In this document: in pieces, positions 34,719 through 44,426 of the stretch
Numbering within the stretch: the first letter of the stretch is position 1
Layout: each line of letters opens with the position of its first letter
NCBI RefSeq assembly: GCF_003012745.1
Contig: NZ_PXYK01000027.1
Coordinates: 16,131 to 80,130 of the forward strand
Source: Kumtagia ephedrae
GTDB lineage: Bacteria > Pseudomonadota > Alphaproteobacteria > Rhizobiales > Rhizobiaceae
DNA: 64,000 nt
Direction: 5' to 3'
Notes under the pieces: model-generated
The model's database searches: none
What the model was told of the DNA's origin: nothing
Seen by the model: only the letters and a program-made list of their open reading frames with translations
Translations under genes and position numbers: made by a program

Positions 34719-35397
34719 GGTCCACCTGCTTGACGGAATGGGCGCGGATGAGCGGCTCGAGCTCGGCGAGGTCGCCCTCGGGATCGGTCGAATAGGCCTT
34801 CAGGAAGACCCGCAGGCCGTTGTTGACGTAGCGGGCGATCTCGGCCCGCGAGGGCTGGCGGTCGGGCATGTAGAGCGCCTGCGTGCGCGGCGCCGAGAGG
34901 ATGAGGCCCCACAGGTCCTGGGCGGCAAGCTCGGCATCCTCGAAGGCCAGCCGCCCGGCGCGCCGCTGGCCGTCCAGATAATCCATGATGCCGCGCAGCA
35001 GGCGGTCGGGGCCGACCTCCTGGTAGGCGCGGCCGATCTCGGGAAAGCGCTGCACCTCGCCGACGATGAGCCGGGCGAGCGACAGCATGTCCGGCCGCAT
35101 CACCGTGTCGGCGTAGTCCCAGGCGAAGCCCAGGAGATCCTCGACCATGCCGCCGGGCGAAGGATGCTCGAACACGTCCAGCATGCGGTCGCGCTCGCCC
35201 AGCATCATGGCCGAGAACAGCGCTTCCTTGGACTGGAAGTACTGGTAGAGCGTGGGCTTGGAGAGCCCCGCCTCGACGGCGACCGCGTCCATGGTCGCGC
35301 CGGAATAGCCGGTTTCGGAAAAGACCTTGAGCGCAGCCCGGAGAATGCGCCGCTCGCGCTCGATCCTGTTCTGCTGGCGTTTCGGCAGCGCGGTCAT
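34708..35397 (-). CDS. TetR family transcriptional regulator
   Basis: A 229-aa regulator. The HTH is residues 12-58 (RERRILRAALKVFSETGYSGATMDAVAVEAGLSKPTLYQYF, written here in parts: ILRAALKVFSETGYS and VAVEAGLSKPTLYQYF). The C-terminal domain looks like the TetR_C_7/AefR-like type (MLSLARLIVGEVQRFPEIGRAY). It lies inside the operon, overlapping both neighbours (ATGA with the hydrolase gene; 11 bases with the ligase gene), so it is co-expressed with what it probably regulates. Palindromes at 39454 and 39500 upstream of the operon are candidate operators. Confidence 0.93.
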   Translation of the reverse strand: MTALPKRQQNRIERERRILRAALKVFSETGYSGATMDAVAVEAGLSKPTLYQYFQSKEALFSAMMLGERDRMLDVFEHPSPGGMVEDLLGFAWDYADTVMRPDMLSLARLIVGEVQRFPEIGRAYQEVGPDRLLRGIMDYLDGQRRAGRLAFEDAELAAQDLWGLILSAPRTQALYMPDRQPSRAEIARYVNNGLRVFLKAYSTDPEGDLAELEPLIRAHSVKQVDHDS

Positions 35398-37028
35398 CGC
35401 GGCAGCCTCCCGAGGAAATCGAGCAGGATACGGCTGTAGACTTCCGGCTGCTCGACGTTGCAGACATGCCCGGCATCGGCGATCGTCTCGTAGCGCACGT
35501 CCGGCCGTCGCGCCTCGGCCAGGATGCGCTCGGCGACGCCGCGGATCTCGGCCGGCGGGGCCAGCCGGTCGTGCTCGCCGGTCATCATCAGCACCGGCAT
35601 GGTCAGGCGCGAGAAATCGAATCTTTCGCGCGGATCGGTGAAGCAGGCCAGCGCATCGCGATAGGTCGCCGAAGGGATCGCCGCCATCGATTCGAAAAGC
35701 TTCGCCCTGACGTCGTCCGAAGCGTTCGGGCCGGCAAGCACGCTCACTACCGCCGGCGCGAAGTCGGCCGGCGTCCGGCCCTGGTCGAGCGGCACCTGCC
35801 GGCTGACGCGGAACGCCTCGCGCTCCTCCGGCCCGGCCTCCGACATGCCGGTGCAGCCGCCGGACAGAACCAGCCCGGCCAGCAGTTCCGGGTGACGCAT
35901 GGCGAACGACGTCGCGATCCACGATCCATAGGACAGGCCGACCAGCACCAGCCGATCCGCGCCGAGTTCTTCCCGTACGCGAAGGATGTCGGCGCAGTAA
36001 TCGTCGACCGTCGATTGATGCCGGCCGAGCCCGCTGCCGCCATAACCGCGCAGGTCGAGAGAGGCGGCGCGCATGAGGCTGCCGGCGGCCTGCAACTGCG
36101 GCAGCCAGTTGTGGCGCGATCCGCCTATGCCGTGCAGGAACAGGCAGAGCGGCCCATGGTCGGGACCCGGAGCTACACTCAGTGCGAGGTCCGGGTCGCC
36201 AGCAAGGACGATGTCCTCCACGCCGCGGGCAGGGCAATCGCATAAGGCAAACGGCGATGAATTTCGCTGCTTCGTACCCCCACCCCTGACCCCTCCCCAC
36301 AAGGGGGAGGGGGACTTTGCGGCCGCTATGCCATGCGAAACCGTCGACGATTGGCATCTGGCAGAGAGGCCAGCCGGTGCCCCTCCCCCTTGTGGGGAGG
36401 GGTTAGGGGTGGGGGTAGACTCATATGAGCCTGCCCCCGCGCCGCGTGGGACAGCAGCGCCGGCCGCAGGCCTGGCACCACCCCTCGCCCCCACGACGTG
36501 GGGGAGAGGTGACCCGGAGGGCTGGTGAGGGGGCGTGCCGTGCCTTGTGCGAGTTTCCGGCATGGCGACCGGGGCGGGCAGGGGCCTTGCCGGCTCGGCG
36601 CCGGCCTTTCCGGCTGCCTCGGCGAGCGCCTGAAGCCCCGCCTCGAAGATCGCTTTAGTGCCGGCACAGATCTCCGCCAGCCGCGGCTCGGCCGCCTCAA
36701 CCGCCGCGCTCCACCGCACGACGCTGCCGCCGCGCTCGCCGGCGCTGACGGCGATGCGGCCGTCATAGGCCTCGGCGCCGGCGATTCCCTCGACATGGGT
36801 GTAGGCGAGCGTGCGGTCGCTGTCGCTGAACCAGGTCAGCCGCTCGCGGTAGAGCGTGTCCTCGCCATGGACGGTGAAGGCGCGGACAAGCGCGCCGCCG
36901 CCATCGCGCTCGGCGCGGATGGTGGCGATCGCCGGGTGCCAGCTGCCGCAGAAGTCGGAGACGACGGCCCACACCGCCTCCGGCGAGGCGGCAGAGACAC
37001 CGACGACCTCGACCGTCTCGCGCGCCAT
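35394..37028 (-). CDS. SRPBCC domain and alpha/beta hydrolase joined in one frame through palindromic repeats
   Basis: One open frame of 544 aa. Residues 1-148 are a SRPBCC/polyketide-cyclase-like domain (VEVVGVSAASPEAVWAVVSDF, SWHPAIATIRAERDGG, VVRWSAAVEAAEPRLAE). Residues 149-265 are low-complexity, proline/glycine/serine-rich sequence encoded by GC-rich inverted repeats at 36274-36511. Residues 270-544 are an alpha/beta hydrolase: LFLHGIGGSRHNW, nucleophile elbow VGLSYGSW, GEHDRLAPP and histidine in DAGHVCNVEQP, most like 3-oxoadipate enol-lactonases. Probably two genes originally, merged when a repeat removed the first stop. A separate hydrolase could start at GTG 36221 (275 aa), but without a clear ribosome site. 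In the operon it follows the dehydrogenase-fold gene by 5 bases. Confidence 0.7.
   Translation of the reverse strand: MARETVEVVGVSAASPEAVWAVVSDFCGSWHPAIATIRAERDGGGALVRAFTVHGEDTLYRERLTWFSDSDRTLAYTHVEGIAGAEAYDGRIAVSAGERGGSVVRWSAAVEAAEPRLAEICAGTKAIFEAGLQALAEAAGKAGAEPARPLPAPVAMPETRTRHGTPPHQPSGSPLPHVVGARGGARPAAGAAVPRGAGAGSYESTPTPNPSPQGGGAPAGLSARCQSSTVSHGIAAAKSPSPLWGGVRGGGTKQRNSSPFALCDCPARGVEDIVLAGDPDLALSVAPGPDHGPLCLFLHGIGGSRHNWLPQLQAAGSLMRAASLDLRGYGGSGLGRHQSTVDDYCADILRVREELGADRLVLVGLSYGSWIATSFAMRHPELLAGLVLSGGCTGMSEAGPEEREAFRVSRQVPLDQGRTPADFAPAVVSVLAGPNASDDVRAKLFESMAAIPSATYRDALACFTDPRERFDFSRLTMPVLMMTGEHDRLAPPAEIRGVAERILAEARRPDVRYETIADAGHVCNVEQPEVYSRILLDFLGRLPR
36274..36420. repeat. GC-rich inverted-repeat element inside a reading frame
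   Basis: Two inverted copies of a ~42-base unit built around CCCCTCCCCACAAGGGGGAGGGG, written as CCCCTCCCCAC and AAGGGGGAGGGG (36274-36315 and its inverted copy ending at 36420), separated by about 60 bases. The pair forms a long hairpin. It lies within the linker of the ORF at 35394-37028. Confidence 0.75.
36483..36511. repeat. Palindromic repeat related to the element at the window end
   Basis: CCTCGCCCCCACGACGT followed by GGGGGAGAGGTG, differing at one position over 29 bases from the right arm of the inverted repeat at 63965-63999. A dispersed repeat family of the genome is implied. Confidence 0.7.
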
Positions 37029-37033
37029 GGGCG

Positions 37034-38344
37034 TTACCGGGCCGACCGCGCGGCGCCGTGCTCGCCGCGCCACAGCGACATGCGGGCGCCGCCTTCATCG
37101 CCCGGAGCAGAGTCGATCTCGTCCATGTCGTAGAGCGCCAGCACCGAGAGGTAGTCTTCCATGATCTCTGAGGTGAAGGGCAGCATCAGCGCGCCGCAGC
37201 GGCTGTCGCGATACATGCGCTCCAGCGGCAGCGACTTCAGCATCGACTGCCCGCCGCAGGTGCGGATCGCCATCGACGTCATCTCGGCCGCGCCCTCCAT
37301 GACGTTGTACTGCGCCGCATACATGCGCAGCACCTCGCCCTTGCTCGGGAACCCCTTCGCCTCGCCGAAGGCCTGCCACCACAGCGCGCGCATGTTGGCG
37401 AGGCGCGCATACATCTTGCCGACGGCGACACGCTTGGTGGCGTACATGCGCCGGTCGATCGGCGGCTGGCCGGGGATTTTTCCCTTGAGATAGTCCACCA
37501 TGAAGTCGAAGGCGCCCTGCGCCACGCCTATATAGGTCGGCGACAGCGTGATCATCATGTGCGGCCAGTTCGGCAGCGTCTTGTTGAAGATGCCGCGCGG
37601 CATCAAGAGGTCACGCTCGGTGACGAAGACGTCCTTGAGAATCAGGTCGCGGCTGTTGGTGCCGCGCATGCCGAGCGGGTCCCACTCGCCCCTGACGCTC
37701 AAGCCCGGCGCATCCTTGTGGACGACGAACAGCATCGTGTCCTCGTGGCGGGGCTCCTGCCCCTCGAAGACCTCGGTGCAGACGATGGTGTAGTAGTCGC
37801 AATAGCCGGCCAGCGACGCGAACTTCTTGAAGCCGTTGATCCGCCAGCCGCCGTCGACCTTGCGGCACTGCGTCTGGTTCGGCTTCGAGGTCCAGTTCTG
37901 GCCGCCTTCCGAAATCGGCTGCGAATAGATGGCCTTCTCCGCGATGGCGCGGCGGAACTGGCGCTCGCGCAGCGGCGCGAAAGCCGCCTTCTCCTGCGGC
38001 GTCAGGTTGGGCATGTCGAACATGAAGCGCGACCACGCCATCGACGAGTTGTGCATGTTGAAGGTGAGCGCGGTGGCGCCGCAATATTTGCCGATCTCGG
38101 CGCCGACCATGGCGTATTCGAACATCGAAAAGCCCCAGCCGCCGAACTCTTCCGGAATGCACAGGCCGAGGAAGCCTTCCGCCGCCAGATCCCGGTAGTT
38201 CTCGACCGGGAAGGAGGCGTCGTCATCGATCCCCTTGGCCCGGCCCGCGAATTTCTCCCGGCCCAGCTCGTTGACCAGCCGCAGCTTGGCCTGCACCTCG
38301 GGTCGGATGCGGGAGAGATCGTAATAGTCGGCAATATCGCTCAT
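37034..38344 (-). CDS. Acyl-CoA dehydrogenase-fold flavoenzyme
   Basis: A 436-aa protein with the three-domain acyl-CoA dehydrogenase fold: the N-terminal helices with LCIPEEFGGWGFSMFEYAMV, a middle beta domain (YSQPISEGGQN, WRINGFKKFASLAGYCDYY) and the C-terminal helical domain ending MYRDSRCGALMLPFTSEI. The glutamate usual in the EGTSEI motif of many members is replaced here (LPFTSEI). Some members place the base elsewhere, and group D flavin monooxygenases such as DszC share the fold. A flavin reductase in the same operon makes hydroxylation a real alternative to desaturation. It follows the NicX-like gene by 17 bases. Confidence 0.85.
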   Translation of the reverse strand: MSDIADYYDLSRIRPEVQAKLRLVNELGREKFAGRAKGIDDDASFPVENYRDLAAEGFLGLCIPEEFGGWGFSMFEYAMVGAEIGKYCGATALTFNMHNSSMAWSRFMFDMPNLTPQEKAAFAPLRERQFRRAIAEKAIYSQPISEGGQNWTSKPNQTQCRKVDGGWRINGFKKFASLAGYCDYYTIVCTEVFEGQEPRHEDTMLFVVHKDAPGLSVRGEWDPLGMRGTNSRDLILKDVFVTERDLLMPRGIFNKTLPNWPHMMITLSPTYIGVAQGAFDFMVDYLKGKIPGQPPIDRRMYATKRVAVGKMYARLANMRALWWQAFGEAKGFPSKGEVLRMYAAQYNVMEGAAEMTSMAIRTCGGQSMLKSLPLERMYRDSRCGALMLPFTSEIMEDYLSVLALYDMDEIDSAPGDEGGARMSLWRGEHGAARSAR

Positions 38345-38361
38345 GCTTTTCTCCGCAGGCG

Positions 38362-39414
38362 TCAGAGCGCCAGTTCGCCTTGCAGGACGCCGTCCCTGAC
38401 GACGACGGTCCCGTCCAGGGTGATGGTGCAGTTGCGCATCGGCAGGTCGAAATGGCCGAGCGTGTAGCGGCCGGCATACTGGTTGGCGCCGGTCGACCAC
38501 AGGAAGGAGCCGGCGAGCGCCCGGAACTCCACCGCCTGCATGTCGCGCTTGTCGTACATCGCCGCCGACACCCAGCGGGCGCGCGGATGCATGCCCCAGC
38601 CGACATGGCTCATGCCGTAGGCGTTGCGGTCGTCCCAGGCTTCCATGTATTCGCGGAAATGGATGGCATCGACGCCGTCGCCCTTGATCGCGGTGACGAA
38701 ATCGTCCTCGATCGTGAAGTCGATGCGGCTGGTCAGCGTCGTCTTGAACGTCAGGTTCATGTCGCCGATATCCATGACGATCCGGCCGTTGACGCAGTTC
38801 TTCCCCGGAAAGGCGAGGCACAGGCCGCCCGGCCAGTGCGCGACAGCGCCCGGTGTCGTGCCGAAGCCCGGCGTGCCGCCGCAGGGAGCGTCGGTGAGGT
38901 CGATGACGAGGTCCGTTCCGGCCGGCGAGGTGACGCGCATCTCGCTGGCGTCGCGCAGCATGCGGACGCCGAGCGCCACCTTAGGGCCGAGCTCCGCCGT
39001 CGGCTCGGTGCGTTCCAGGATCTCCGGGTGCTCGTTGGTGACGACCAGCAGGCGGGTGCGGCCCGCCGCCTCGATCTCCGGCCATTCGGGGGCATGGATC
39101 AGCCCCTCGACCGTGCAGTCGACGATCACCTCGCAGAGCTTCAGCGCCTCGATGACGGCGCGGTTGCCCTGGATCGCCCAGGACGTGCCGGTCGACTTCA
39201 CCGGCACCGGCGCGGTCTGGCGTGGCGTCGGCATCTGGATCATGCAGAATTCGGCGCCGAGATCGTGCAGGGCGAGTTCTGACAGATGGACCAGCACCGG
39301 ACGCGACTGCGTCTCCGACAGGATCGCGACCCGCGTCCCCCTGCCGATCGCGTTCAGCGCGAACACGCGCCGGAAGCAGTCGAGCCACCGCCCTTCGATG
39401 CGCTCTTGCAGCAT
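38362..39414 (-). CDS. NicX-like ring-cleavage dioxygenase / M29-fold protein
   Basis: A 350-aa protein that aligns by eye with 2,5-dihydroxypyridine 5,6-dioxygenase (NicX) of nicotinate degradation: VMDIGDMNLTFK, then MSHVGWGMHPRARW at about 263, FLWSTGANQ at about 310 and GHFDLPMRNC at about 322. The histidine in the second motif and the His and Asp in the last correspond to iron ligands known in NicX. The fold is shared with M29 aminopeptidases, so a peptidase is the main alternative. First gene of the operon, with GGGAG before the ATG; palindromes lie upstream. The acyl product of such a dioxygenase would be hydrolysed by an alpha/beta hydrolase, and one is present two genes later. Confidence 0.8.
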   Translation of the reverse strand: MLQERIEGRWLDCFRRVFALNAIGRGTRVAILSETQSRPVLVHLSELALHDLGAEFCMIQMPTPRQTAPVPVKSTGTSWAIQGNRAVIEALKLCEVIVDCTVEGLIHAPEWPEIEAAGRTRLLVVTNEHPEILERTEPTAELGPKVALGVRMLRDASEMRVTSPAGTDLVIDLTDAPCGGTPGFGTTPGAVAHWPGGLCLAFPGKNCVNGRIVMDIGDMNLTFKTTLTSRIDFTIEDDFVTAIKGDGVDAIHFREYMEAWDDRNAYGMSHVGWGMHPRARWVSAAMYDKRDMQAVEFRALAGSFLWSTGANQYAGRYTLGHFDLPMRNCTITLDGTVVVRDGVLQGELAL

Positions 39415-39453
39415 CGCAAATCTCCCATTGACGATCCAACGTTTTCGGATTTC

Positions 39454-39469
39454 TTTACTCGTGAGTTAA
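39454..39469. promoter_or_regulatory. Palindrome upstream of the NicX-like operon (proximal)
   Basis: TTTACTCGTGAGTTAA: seven-base arms, six matching, around GT. It is 40-55 bases upstream of the operon start, where a repressor such as the operon's own TetR could bind. Confidence 0.35.
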
Positions 39470-39499
39470 GTTTCACGATTTCGGTAAGGCTGCCAATCG

Positions 39500-39515
39500 C
39501 GATTTTCGAAAATCG
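39500..39515. promoter_or_regulatory. Perfect 16-base palindrome upstream of the NicX-like operon (distal)
   Basis: CGATTTTCGAAAATCG is a perfect palindrome 86-101 bases upstream of the first gene, in an AT-rich patch. Its core GATTTTCGAAA recurs at 54710-54720 before the GntR gene of the gentisate cluster. A TetR-type operator is likely but unproven. Confidence 0.45.
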
Positions 39516-39818
39516 ATGATTATTCGACGATCGTCGGACAGGCCGGCTCAGGCGCGGCTGTCGTTGTCGGCATCGGTCAGGGTTATCTTCCTGAAAGTTA
39601 TCCCTCTCCTGCGGCCAGCCGGACGCTATCGGTCCTCGCCGCGATGGACCGGCGCGCGGTTGAGAATGAGGGGATCGGTGCCCGTCGACATCCCAAACGA
39701 AGCGCTGGCGGCCACTGCCGCGCCTACGGCGAGATTGTCGCCGCGCCGCATCCAGCGATGCGCCCTGGCGGCTGCGGTGTAGGAGTGGACCGAGCTAACG
39801 CGGCCTAGCCAAGAGAGG
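39516..39818. other. Intergenic stretch without a recognised gene
   Basis: About 300 bases (part of the 39415-39818 gap) between the NicX-like operon promoter and the DeoR gene end. The open frames here show no family features. It probably holds the 3' end of the polyol transcript, which runs toward it on the minus strand. Confidence 0.4.
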
Positions 39819-40637
39819 CTATTCCTCCTGGGCCGGGACCGGAACAACGGTCAGGTTCGGCCCAAAACTGGCGATGCTTGCCGCGACGGCCGGGTCGATG
39901 CCTTCGTCGCTGATGACCTCCGCGATCTGCGATAGATCTCCAAACGTGGCAAAGGCGGGCGCCTGGAACTTCGAGCTGTCGGCAAGCAGGATCGTGCGCC
40001 GCGCCGAGCGGATCATCACCCGCTTGATCGCCGCCACTTCCATCGTCGCGTCGGTGAGCCGGGAGCCGGTGACGGCATAGGTGCCGATGAAGCAGACATC
40101 GGCATGAATGTTCTCGAAGAAGGATTCGCCCGGCTCGCCGACCAGCAGGTGCGACGCGGGGCGCACCGTGCCGCCCGCGACGATAACCCGCCATTGCGGA
40201 ACATTGGCGCCGATCCGCGCGATCTCGATGCTGTTCGTCACCACCGTCAGGTTGATCTGGCGCAACGCGGCGGCCTTGACCGCTTCCACCACGGTGGAGC
40301 TGGAATCGAAGATCACGCTCTCGCCGCCCCGCAGCCTCTGCGCGGCAAGGTCGCCGATGGCGCTTTTCTGGCGATGCTGGAAATGCGCGTTGAGCGAGGT
40401 TTCACGCTCGAATGTGGCGCGCAGGGGAGGAACGAGAAGCGCGCCGCCATGCGTACGCTCCAGATATCCGCCCTCGGTGAGTTGTTCGAGGTCGCGACGG
40501 ATCGTCGACGGCGACCCGCCTATGTTTTCGGTGAGTTCCTGAATGGAAGCAGTCCCGTTGCGCCGAACATATTCGAGAATCATGGCCCGGCGTTTTGCGG
40601 GAATGATTTCGACGCGTTTCGTCGCCTGAGTATCCAT
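39819..40637 (-). CDS. DeoR family transcriptional regulator
   Basis: A 272-aa sugar-phosphate-responsive repressor. The HTH spans residues 17-70 (ILEYVRRNGTASIQELTENIGG, then STIRRDLEQLTEGGYLERTHGGA). The C-terminal DeoRC domain has IFDSSSTVVEAVKAA, LTVVTNSIEIA and LLADSSKF. It ends the polyol gene block, 90 bases after the dehydrogenase. Typically it is released by a phosphorylated intermediate, here likely the product of the kinase at 45816-47078. Confidence 0.93.
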   Translation of the reverse strand: MDTQATKRVEIIPAKRRAMILEYVRRNGTASIQELTENIGGSPSTIRRDLEQLTEGGYLERTHGGALLVPPLRATFERETSLNAHFQHRQKSAIGDLAAQRLRGGESVIFDSSSTVVEAVKAAALRQINLTVVTNSIEIARIGANVPQWRVIVAGGTVRPASHLLVGEPGESFFENIHADVCFIGTYAVTGSRLTDATMEVAAIKRVMIRSARRTILLADSSKFQAPAFATFGDLSQIAEVISDEGIDPAVAASIASFGPNLTVVPVPAQEE

Positions 40638-40727
40638 GTGGCCGGATCGTCCTTTCCGTCAGCACCCCGGACATGTACCGCCGAATGTAGGCAGGGCGTC
40701 CGGCCCCGGCGTGACGCGCTCCCGTAA

Positions 40728-41498
40728 TTACCAGATGGTATATCCGCAATCTACGACCACGATCGAACCGGTCATTGCGCTGGAGGCGTCGGTCGACAGG
40801 AACAGGATGGTGGAGGCAATCTCCTCGGCGGTGGCGACGCGCCTCATCGGCGTGCCTTCCATCCAGTGCGGCATCAGCGTGTCGTCGGTAAAGCCGCCGC
40901 GCGACATGGCGGTGTCGACATAGGTCGGCGCGACCGAGTTCACGCGCACGCCGCGCTCGGCCCATTCGCCGGCCAGCGACCTGGTCATGTGGTGCACGCC
41001 TGCCTTGGCGGCATTGTAGTGAACCTGCCGCTGCGGCTTGTTGGAGATCAGGCCGGACATCGAGCCGACCGTGACGATCGAGCCGCGCCCGCGCTCCAGC
41101 ATGGCGCGCCCGAACTCGCGGCAGGACCAGTAGCAGCCGTTGAGGTCGACATCGACCACCTTGTGCCAGACCTCGTCCGACATCGATTCTCCGGGCGTGT
41201 CGGGCCATGCGATCCCGGCATTGGCGACAAGGATGTCGATGCCATGCCTGGCGTTGGCTTCGGCCGCCGCGCGGCCGACGGCGGCGGAATCGGTAACGTC
41301 GAGCAAGACCGTCTCGACGTCGAAGCCTTTTGCGGCCAGCGCGGCGCGCCCGGATTCAAGCACCGCCGGGTCACGGTCGGAAATGACGACGCCGGCACCA
41401 TGCTCGAGCAGGGCTTCCGCCGTGCAGAGCCCGATGCCCCTGCCGCCTCCGGTGATGAAGGCCCAACGGCCCGACAGATCGAACTTTTGCTTATACAT
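40728..41498 (-). CDS. Short-chain dehydrogenase, probable polyol dehydrogenase
   Basis: A 256-aa SDR. The NAD-binding motif is GGGRGIGLCTA at residues 18-28, NAG is at about 93, and the catalytic serine and YNAAK (about 160) are present. It lies 9 bases after the ATPase gene of a polyol importer, so oxidation of an imported sugar alcohol to a ketose is the likely step. The exact polyol (sorbitol, mannitol, galactitol or another) cannot be told. Confidence 0.92.
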   Translation of the reverse strand: MYKQKFDLSGRWAFITGGGRGIGLCTAEALLEHGAGVVISDRDPAVLESGRAALAAKGFDVETVLLDVTDSAAVGRAAAEANARHGIDILVANAGIAWPDTPGESMSDEVWHKVVDVDLNGCYWSCREFGRAMLERGRGSIVTVGSMSGLISNKPQRQVHYNAAKAGVHHMTRSLAGEWAERGVRVNSVAPTYVDTAMSRGGFTDDTLMPHWMEGTPMRRVATAEEIASTILFLSTDASSAMTGSIVVVDCGYTIW

Positions 41499-41507
41499 GA
41501 TGCTTGC

Positions 41508-42605
<1,098 letters not shown>

Positions 42606-42613
42606 CGATATCC

Positions 42614-43435
42614 CTACTTGACTGCGCCGAAGGTAAGGCCTCGTACCAGCTGCCGCTGCGTGATCCAGCCGAAGACGAGGATCGGGCCGATCGCAAGCAG
42701 CGACGCGGCCGACAGCTTGGCCCAGAACAAGCCCTGCGGGCTCGAGAACGAAGCGATGAATGCAGTGAGCGGCGTGGCGTTCGATACGGTCAGGTTGATG
42801 CTCCAGAACGCCTCGTTCCAGGCCAGAATGATGGACAGCAGCGCTGTCGAGGCGATGCCCGGCGCGGTCAGCGGAATGAGCAGGTGGATGAACTGCCGCA
42901 ACGGACGAGCCCCGTCGAGGCGCGCCGCTTCGAGGATCTCGCGCGGCACTTCGCGGAAGAAGGTGAACAGCATCCAGATGATGATCGGCAGGTTGACCAG
43001 CATGTAGAGCACGACAAGGCCGATGCGGCTGTCGAGCAGCCCCGCAGACTTGAACATCAGGTAGATCGGCACGAGCACGCCGACCGCCGGCATCATCTTG
43101 GTCGACAGCATCCAGACGAGCAGATCCTTGGCGCGCTTGCCGGGGTGGAATGCGAGCGCGTAGGCGGCCGGGAGGCCGACCGCCAGCCCAAGCAGCGTCG
43201 ACCCGACCGAGACGATGACGCTGTTGAAGAAGAAGTGAAGATAGTCGGCGCGGTCCAGAACCTGCTCGAAGTTGCGCAGCGTCGGCTCGAAAAAGATCAG
43301 CGGCGGACTGGCGATCGCTTCGGGCTCCCGCTTGAAGGCCGTCATCGCCATCCACAGGATGGGAAAGAACATTATGATCGCCAGACCCCATCCGGCGACG
43401 GCGGCGAAGATGCGCTGGGTCAGAGGCCGCTCCAT
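42614..43435 (-). CDS. Carbohydrate ABC permease, SmoG/MalG-like
   Basis: A 273-aa permease with six helices and an EAA loop at [28 protein letters not shown]. It begins 2 bases after the first permease. The form of the loop is typical of the MalG branch. Pairs with the permease at 43438-44328. Confidence 0.93.
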   Translation of the reverse strand: MERPLTQRIFAAVAGWGLAIIMFFPILWMAMTAFKREPEAIASPPLIFFEPTLRNFEQVLDRADYLHFFFNSVIVSVGSTLLGLAVGLPAAYALAFHPGKRAKDLLVWMLSTKMMPAVGVLVPIYLMFKSAGLLDSRIGLVVLYMLVNLPIIIWMLFTFFREVPREILEAARLDGARPLRQFIHLLIPLTAPGIASTALLSIILAWNEAFWSINLTVSNATPLTAFIASFSSPQGLFWAKLSAASLLAIGPILVFGWITQRQLVRGLTFGAVK

Positions 43436-43437
43436 CG

Positions 43438-44328
43438 TCAGCGATCCAGATTGTGGGAGATCGTGCGCACAAGGAAATACGCGACGATGTTGGCGAGGAT
43501 GATGGCGATCACGCCGCCAGCGGAGGCCCAGCCGACATTGTAGTCGAGCAGCGCCACCTTGTAGATCAGGAAGGGCAGCGTCGTGGAGGCGTTCCCGGGT
43601 CCGCCCGCAGTCGTCACGAATATCTCGGCGAAGACCGACAGCAGGAAGATCGTCTCGATCATCACGACGATGGTGATCGAGCGGGCGAGGTGAGGCAGGG
43701 TGATGAAGCGGAAGAGCCGGAGGCCCTTGGCCCCGTCCATGCGCGCGGCTTCCACCTGGTCCCGGTCGAGGGATTGCAGCGAGGTGAGCAGGATCAGCGT
43801 CGCGAACGGGATCCATTGCCAGGCGACGATGACGCCGACCGAAAACAGCGGCCATTGCGCGAACCAGTCGACGACGGGCAGGCCCAGCGTGCGCGAAATA
43901 TAGGCGAACAGCCCGTTCACGGGGTGCATCAGCAGGTTCTTCCAGATCAGCGCGCTGACCGTCGGCATGACGAAGAACGGTGCGATGCAGAGGAGCCGCG
44001 CGATGCCGCGCCCGGGGAACTGCTGGTCGAGCGCCACCGCGCAGGCAAGGCCGATGACGACCGACGCGACGAGGACGCCGGCGACCAGGAAGATCGTGTT
44101 GGCCAGCGCGTTGAAGAGGTTCGGATCGGTGAACAGGAAGACGTAGTTGCGGAAACCGACGAAGCCGCCCGCCGAGGCGTCGAGCAGGCTGTAGCGCTGC
44201 ATCGAGAACCACAGGGTGAGCGCCAGCGGCACGATCATCCAGATCAGCAGCAGGATCACCGAAGGCGCCAGCAGCGGGCGCGTCGAGATCATCGGGCCGA
44301 TACTGTCAGTGGAAGCGTTGCGTTGCAT
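43438..44328 (-). CDS. Carbohydrate ABC permease, SmoF/MalF-like
   Basis: A 296-aa permease with six helices. The EAA loop appears at [26 protein letters not shown]. The N-terminal [22 protein letters not shown] is the first membrane segment. It follows the binding protein by 98 bases, a gap that contains a strong hairpin at 44385-44410. Confidence 0.93.
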   Translation of the reverse strand: MQRNASTDSIGPMISTRPLLAPSVILLLIWMIVPLALTLWFSMQRYSLLDASAGGFVGFRNYVFLFTDPNLFNALANTIFLVAGVLVASVVIGLACAVALDQQFPGRGIARLLCIAPFFVMPTVSALIWKNLLMHPVNGLFAYISRTLGLPVVDWFAQWPLFSVGVIVAWQWIPFATLILLTSLQSLDRDQVEAARMDGAKGLRLFRFITLPHLARSITIVVMIETIFLLSVFAEIFVTTAGGPGNASTTLPFLIYKVALLDYNVGWASAGGVIAIILANIVAYFLVRTISHNLDR

Positions 44329-44384
44329 GTCGTCGGTTAAGCACCTGCGAGGGCACGGCCGTCAGGCCGGGGAACGATGGAGAA

Positions 44385-44410
44385 CCGGGCCGCCATGACT
44401 GGCGGCCCGG
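44385..44410 (-). terminator. Perfect 11-bp hairpin between binding protein and permease
   Basis: CCGGGCCGCCA, four bases, TGGCGGCCCGG: an uninterrupted 11-pair stem with a TGAC-type loop just after the binding-protein stop. Such hairpins commonly stabilise the binding-protein part of the message and lower read-through into the permeases. Confidence 0.6.
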
Positions 44411-44426
44411 CGCGGGCTTGGGAGGA

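Noticed and set aside
36279..36418. Alternating GC-rich inverted repeats considered as a CRISPR array or transposon ends
   Set aside because: There is no regular repeat-spacer spacing, no transposase and no target duplication seen; the structure is a hairpin-type palindromic repeat.
39516..39782. 88-codon plus-strand frame in the gap before the DeoR gene
   Set aside because: No ribosome site, Arg/Ser/Ala-rich, no homology pattern; treated as non-coding.
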